From contig LQBI01000032.1 in assembly GCA_002030045.1 (NCBI GenBank), positions 152,487 through 216,486 of the forward strand: DNA of 64,000 bases. Direction: 5' to 3'. The notes beneath the pieces are model-generated. The model saw only the letters and a program-made list of their open reading frames with translations, was not told the DNA's origin and did not search any database. The translations under genes and the position numbers were made by a program. Shown piece by piece: positions 61,433 to 64,000 of the stretch. The first letter of the stretch is position 1; each line of letters starts with the position of its first letter. Source of the DNA: Candidatus Aegiribacteria sp. MLS_C (GTDB taxonomy: Bacteria; Fermentibacterota; Fermentibacteria; Fermentibacterales; JCC-6).

Positions 61433-61461
61433 GAAAAAAGGCAAAGCCCCGAAGGCTTCGC
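61433..61461 (-). terminator. Leader terminator upstream of the yitT-type gene
   Basis: Minus-strand 8-base stem GCGAAGCC/GGCTTTGC with a 5-base loop and six T, only about 22 bases before the GTG start, and about 10 bases after a TTATATTA -10-like box (61471-61478). Confidence 0.55.
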
Positions 61462-61577
61462 AGACGGGTCTAATATAACCGATCCGGACCGCCCGCGCAC
61501 TTCGGCCAGCGGATTGCCGCGGAATGGAACAGGTCGAATATATGTACCATCTGAAAGAACACCGGAAGGAGAGGGTC

Positions 61578-63812
61578 ATGAGGATACTGGTCATCGTCGC
61601 GCTGGCGGCCATGGTTGCATCCCCGGGCTGCGGGGCGGGAAACGACTCGGAAGGCGGTGCGACGATGGGTGCTCTCGATGATCCGGGAGAGCAGCTGGTC
61701 TTTCCGGAAGGGTTCCGGACGGCGGGGGATTTCGCCGGCAGGTTCTACGAGGAGGTTCCGGTGACTGTCCGGCCCTCTATGGAACCGGTGGGGCTGCCGG
61801 CCGACCCGGGAGAAATAATCAACCTCGAGTCGATGCTGCTGTCCATCGGAGCGGGTTCCACGCCTTCTGGACTGCTGGAGAACGGGTTCGTGGTCTGGAA
61901 CGACGCCGAAGGGTCATGGATAAGGACCGATGACCCCCTCAGGGCGTTCGAGGTGGCCGATGGATGGGGCCAGCCTCTCTACGTGTCCTCGGGCATACCG
62001 CTTCACATGCTGCACATCTTCTTCGACCAGATACTCCAGAAGCTGGAGGAGGACCACTTCTACCGGGACATCAGGCTTATATGCAGCCACCTCTACGAAG
62101 CGAACCTTCGAAGGGGCTGCGCGCTGAACGCAGGATTCTACGCGGTGCCCCTCTCCTTCCTCGACCGCTCCTTCGTCCCGGACCCGTCGGTGGTCGACCT
62201 GGTCCAGGGGGAGCTGGCCCTCATAGCGGACCACGCGGGTTTCGCCGAGAGCCCCGTGATGGGGTACAGGGAGGACTATTCGCAGTACGTCCCCAGGGGC
62301 CACTACACAGCCTCTGAGCGGCTGGAGGACTACTTCAGGGCCATGATGTGGCTGGGAAGGCTGACCTTCCTGCTCAACGGCGGAGAGCCCTTCGGCCCCG
62401 ATGCCGCGTACATCGTCAGCGAGGACAGGGCCAGGGAGATGACCGCATGCGCGCTCCTCACCGTGTCCGACCTGGCGGGAACGGAGACCGGAGAGGGGGA
62501 TACGCTGCTTGACAGGTGGAGCCGGGTGTACGAGCTGACCGCCTTCTTCGCGGGTTTCGCCGACGACCTCTCGGTCCCGGAATACTCGGAAGCCGGCGTC
62601 ACGGTCGCAGGGACCGCCTCCGACGCGGGCACGGTCTTCCAGGATGGGTTCTACCGCCGGTTCAGGGACCACGTGAACGAGGCGTACGCGGGACCATCCA
62701 TATACAGCGGCACCGGCGGGCTGGTATCCATGCCCGACGACCAGGGGGAGTTCGACCCCTCGGACCTTGCCGCGGCCATGGCTAAGACCACCGGCTTCAG
62801 GTTCATGGGCCAGCGGTACACGCCGGACAGCGAGATACTGGGGAAACTCGTCTTCCCGGCGGTGGGGCCGGATCCCTCGGGGAACCAGCGGTTCATGCCC
62901 ACCGGCCTTGACGTGGCCGCCGCCTTCGGCAGCCCCGAGGCACTGGCGCTGCTGGAGGAGAGGGGCGACTTCAGTTACGCCAACTACGCCGACTCCCTGG
63001 AATCCCTTTCAGCCATGATAGCGGGCTACGGGCCGGAGGACTGGCACGCGACCCTCTACATGTCCTGGCTCCGCTGCCTCTACCTCCTGGTCCGGGAGAG
63101 GGGCGAGGGGTATCCTGACTTCATGAGGACCGACGCCTGGGGCACGCAGACCCTCACCGGTTTCCTGGCCTCCTGGGCGATGCTCAGGCACGACACGATA
63201 CTCTACGCCAAACAGAGCTACACTATGGAGGCCGGCTGCGCACCCGACGGCTTCGACGAACCGCAGCCCTCCGCCGGGTTCGTGGAGCCGGTGCCGGAGG
63301 TCTACGCGCAGCTGAACGCAACACTGGAAATGGCGAGGAGGGGCCTTGCGGAGTACGGTGTCCTGGAGGGGGAGATCGACGGCAGGTTCAGGAACGCGAT
63401 CTCTGTAATGACGCGGCTCCAGGAGATATCCGAGCGGGAGCTGTCGGGAGAGACCATGACCGCGGAGGACGCGGATTTCCTGGAGAACTTCGCCGCGTAC
63501 CTGGAATCCTCCATCTGCTGGGACGGGGAGACCACAGAGGGACTGGAGACCTCGCTGATAGCCGACGTACACACGGACCAGAACAGCAGTTCCGTCCTGG
63601 AGGTCGCCTCGGGGGGCCTGGACTACTGCATTGTAGTCTACAGGAGACCCGACGGCGCCGTTGAGGCGGCGGTGGGGCCTGTACTCAGCTACTACGAGTT
63701 CACATGGCCCGTGTCCGACAGGCTCACAGACGAGGCGTGGAGGGAAATGCTGGAGGGTCCGGAACCGCCGGCCAGGCCCTGGTGGGCCGAGGTCCACGTG
63801 GTGCGCAGGTAG
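61578..63812 (+). CDS. DUF3160 lipoprotein
   Basis: 744 residues. Lipobox ASPGCG after a short leader. The family core of DUF3160 (conserved large proteins of archaea and bacteria) is visible as PLYVSSGIPLHMLHIFFDQILQ, ALNAGFYAVPLSFLDRS and FRFMGQRYTPDSEI. Mostly alpha with a C-terminal beta stretch. Function unknown. ATG at 61578 with AAGGAGAGG just upstream is chosen over the 18-residue longer frame. Confidence 0.88.
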   Translation: MRILVIVALAAMVASPGCGAGNDSEGGATMGALDDPGEQLVFPEGFRTAGDFAGRFYEEVPVTVRPSMEPVGLPADPGEIINLESMLLSIGAGSTPSGLLENGFVVWNDAEGSWIRTDDPLRAFEVADGWGQPLYVSSGIPLHMLHIFFDQILQKLEEDHFYRDIRLICSHLYEANLRRGCALNAGFYAVPLSFLDRSFVPDPSVVDLVQGELALIADHAGFAESPVMGYREDYSQYVPRGHYTASERLEDYFRAMMWLGRLTFLLNGGEPFGPDAAYIVSEDRAREMTACALLTVSDLAGTETGEGDTLLDRWSRVYELTAFFAGFADDLSVPEYSEAGVTVAGTASDAGTVFQDGFYRRFRDHVNEAYAGPSIYSGTGGLVSMPDDQGEFDPSDLAAAMAKTTGFRFMGQRYTPDSEILGKLVFPAVGPDPSGNQRFMPTGLDVAAAFGSPEALALLEERGDFSYANYADSLESLSAMIAGYGPEDWHATLYMSWLRCLYLLVRERGEGYPDFMRTDAWGTQTLTGFLASWAMLRHDTILYAKQSYTMEAGCAPDGFDEPQPSAGFVEPVPEVYAQLNATLEMARRGLAEYGVLEGEIDGRFRNAISVMTRLQEISERELSGETMTAEDADFLENFAAYLESSICWDGETTEGLETSLIADVHTDQNSSSVLEVASGGLDYCIVVYRRPDGAVEAAVGPVLSYYEFTWPVSDRLTDEAWREMLEGPEPPARPWWAEVHVVRR

Positions 63813-63832
63813 CACCGGCCTGTACGATCGGT

Positions 63833-64000
63833 TCAGAAACCGATACCGCCTCCGGCGGAGAAGAGCCAGTCGTGCTCGTCGTCGGTCCCCGCCACGTGCC
63901 CGTACAGGCCGAAGGAGAGCACGAGAGGGACCGCCGTGGCCCTGAACTCCGTCCCCAGGTAGGTCTGGTCGTTCTCCAGGCCTCCCCACGGATCGTTCCA
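63833..64000 (-). CDS. Outer-membrane beta-barrel protein, C-terminal part (truncated by window)
   Basis: The last 55 codons of a minus-strand gene that continues beyond the window. Alternating polar/hydrophobic residues (YLGTEFRATAVPLVLSFGLY) and a terminal GGGIGF ending in Phe are typical of the last strand of an outer-membrane protein. Convergent with the DUF3160 gene. Confidence 0.65.
   Translation of the reverse strand, partial: WNDPWGGLENDQTYLGTEFRATAVPLVLSFGLYGHVAGTDDEHDWLFSAGGGIGF

Overview
The window reads as one stretch of chromosome from an uncultured, Gram-negative, GC-rich bacterium. An outer membrane is implied by an Mla-type lipid transport operon, a TolC/RND efflux operon, TonB, several lipoproteins and a partial beta-barrel protein. 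Arginine is written mostly as AGG/AGA, matched by a tRNA-Arg(CCT) gene in the window, and GTG/TTG starts behind good ribosome sites are common. Two secreted C25 (gingipain-like) proteins end in a FlgD-type C-terminal domain, and two other secreted proteins plus one broken one end in a shared LQxSTWGxIK tail. This mix recalls candidate phyla of the Fermentibacteria type (and relatives of the FCB group). That placement is an inference from protein style, not a phylogenetic result.

Layout. 1-1.2 kb: a stand-alone cyclic-nucleotide-binding protein and a small secreted protein. 1.3-7.5 kb (minus): an Mla/Mce operon (STAS-MlaE fusion, MlaF, MlaD, auxiliary lipoprotein) followed by a sulfatase-superfamily enzyme and HtpG. 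7.7-11.2 kb: TonB, then a NitT/TauT-type ABC importer. 11.2-13.4 kb: a leader with inverted repeats and an unassigned terminator, a HAD/PTS-EIIA fusion protein, and the eroded end of a Na+/H+ antiporter. 13.4-22.7 kb: glycosyltransferase, secreted C25 protein, histidine ammonia-lyase-like enzyme with an Ala-Cys-Gly prosthetic-group triad, MutL/GlmL-type ASKHA protein with a long extension, radical SAM protein. 22.7-28.8 kb: tetR-tolC-acrA-acrB efflux operon with a readable promoter/operator. 29-36.3 kb: hypothetical proteins, a translationally coupled AsnB/GCS2 ligase pair, a decayed secreted-protein gene, a zinc alcohol dehydrogenase and a YARHG protein. 36.5-43.8 kb: class III cyclase with TPRs, tRNA-Arg, HemW, VOC protein, Mut7-C protein, LepA and a beta-helix acyltransferase.

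43.8-49.95 kb is a distinct block. It is bounded by two inverted, identical 41-bp terminator repeats and holds a PHP-glycosyltransferase fusion, a YbhN-like flippase, a bacterial relative of plant DUF579/GXM glucuronoxylan methyltransferases, a 13-bp tandem array and an IS110-family transposase relic. It looks like a small surface-polysaccharide island. 50-64 kb: a VIT/vWA/AgmX protein, a second C25 protease, glycogen phosphorylase, a secreted STWGxIK protein, a selenocysteine tRNA, TcdA, TatD, a lipoprotein, a YitT protein behind an odd leader terminator, a DUF3160 lipoprotein and the end of an outer-membrane protein.

Functional links: the cyclase near 37 kb and the cNMP-binding protein at 0.1 kb could form a cyclic-nucleotide circuit. 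The secreted proteins fall into two groups by C-terminal tail, which suggests two sorting routes. The most novel leads are the STWGxIK tail, the DUF579-like methyltransferase in its polysaccharide island, the Cys143 ammonia-lyase and the MutL protein with lipoyl-like repeats.
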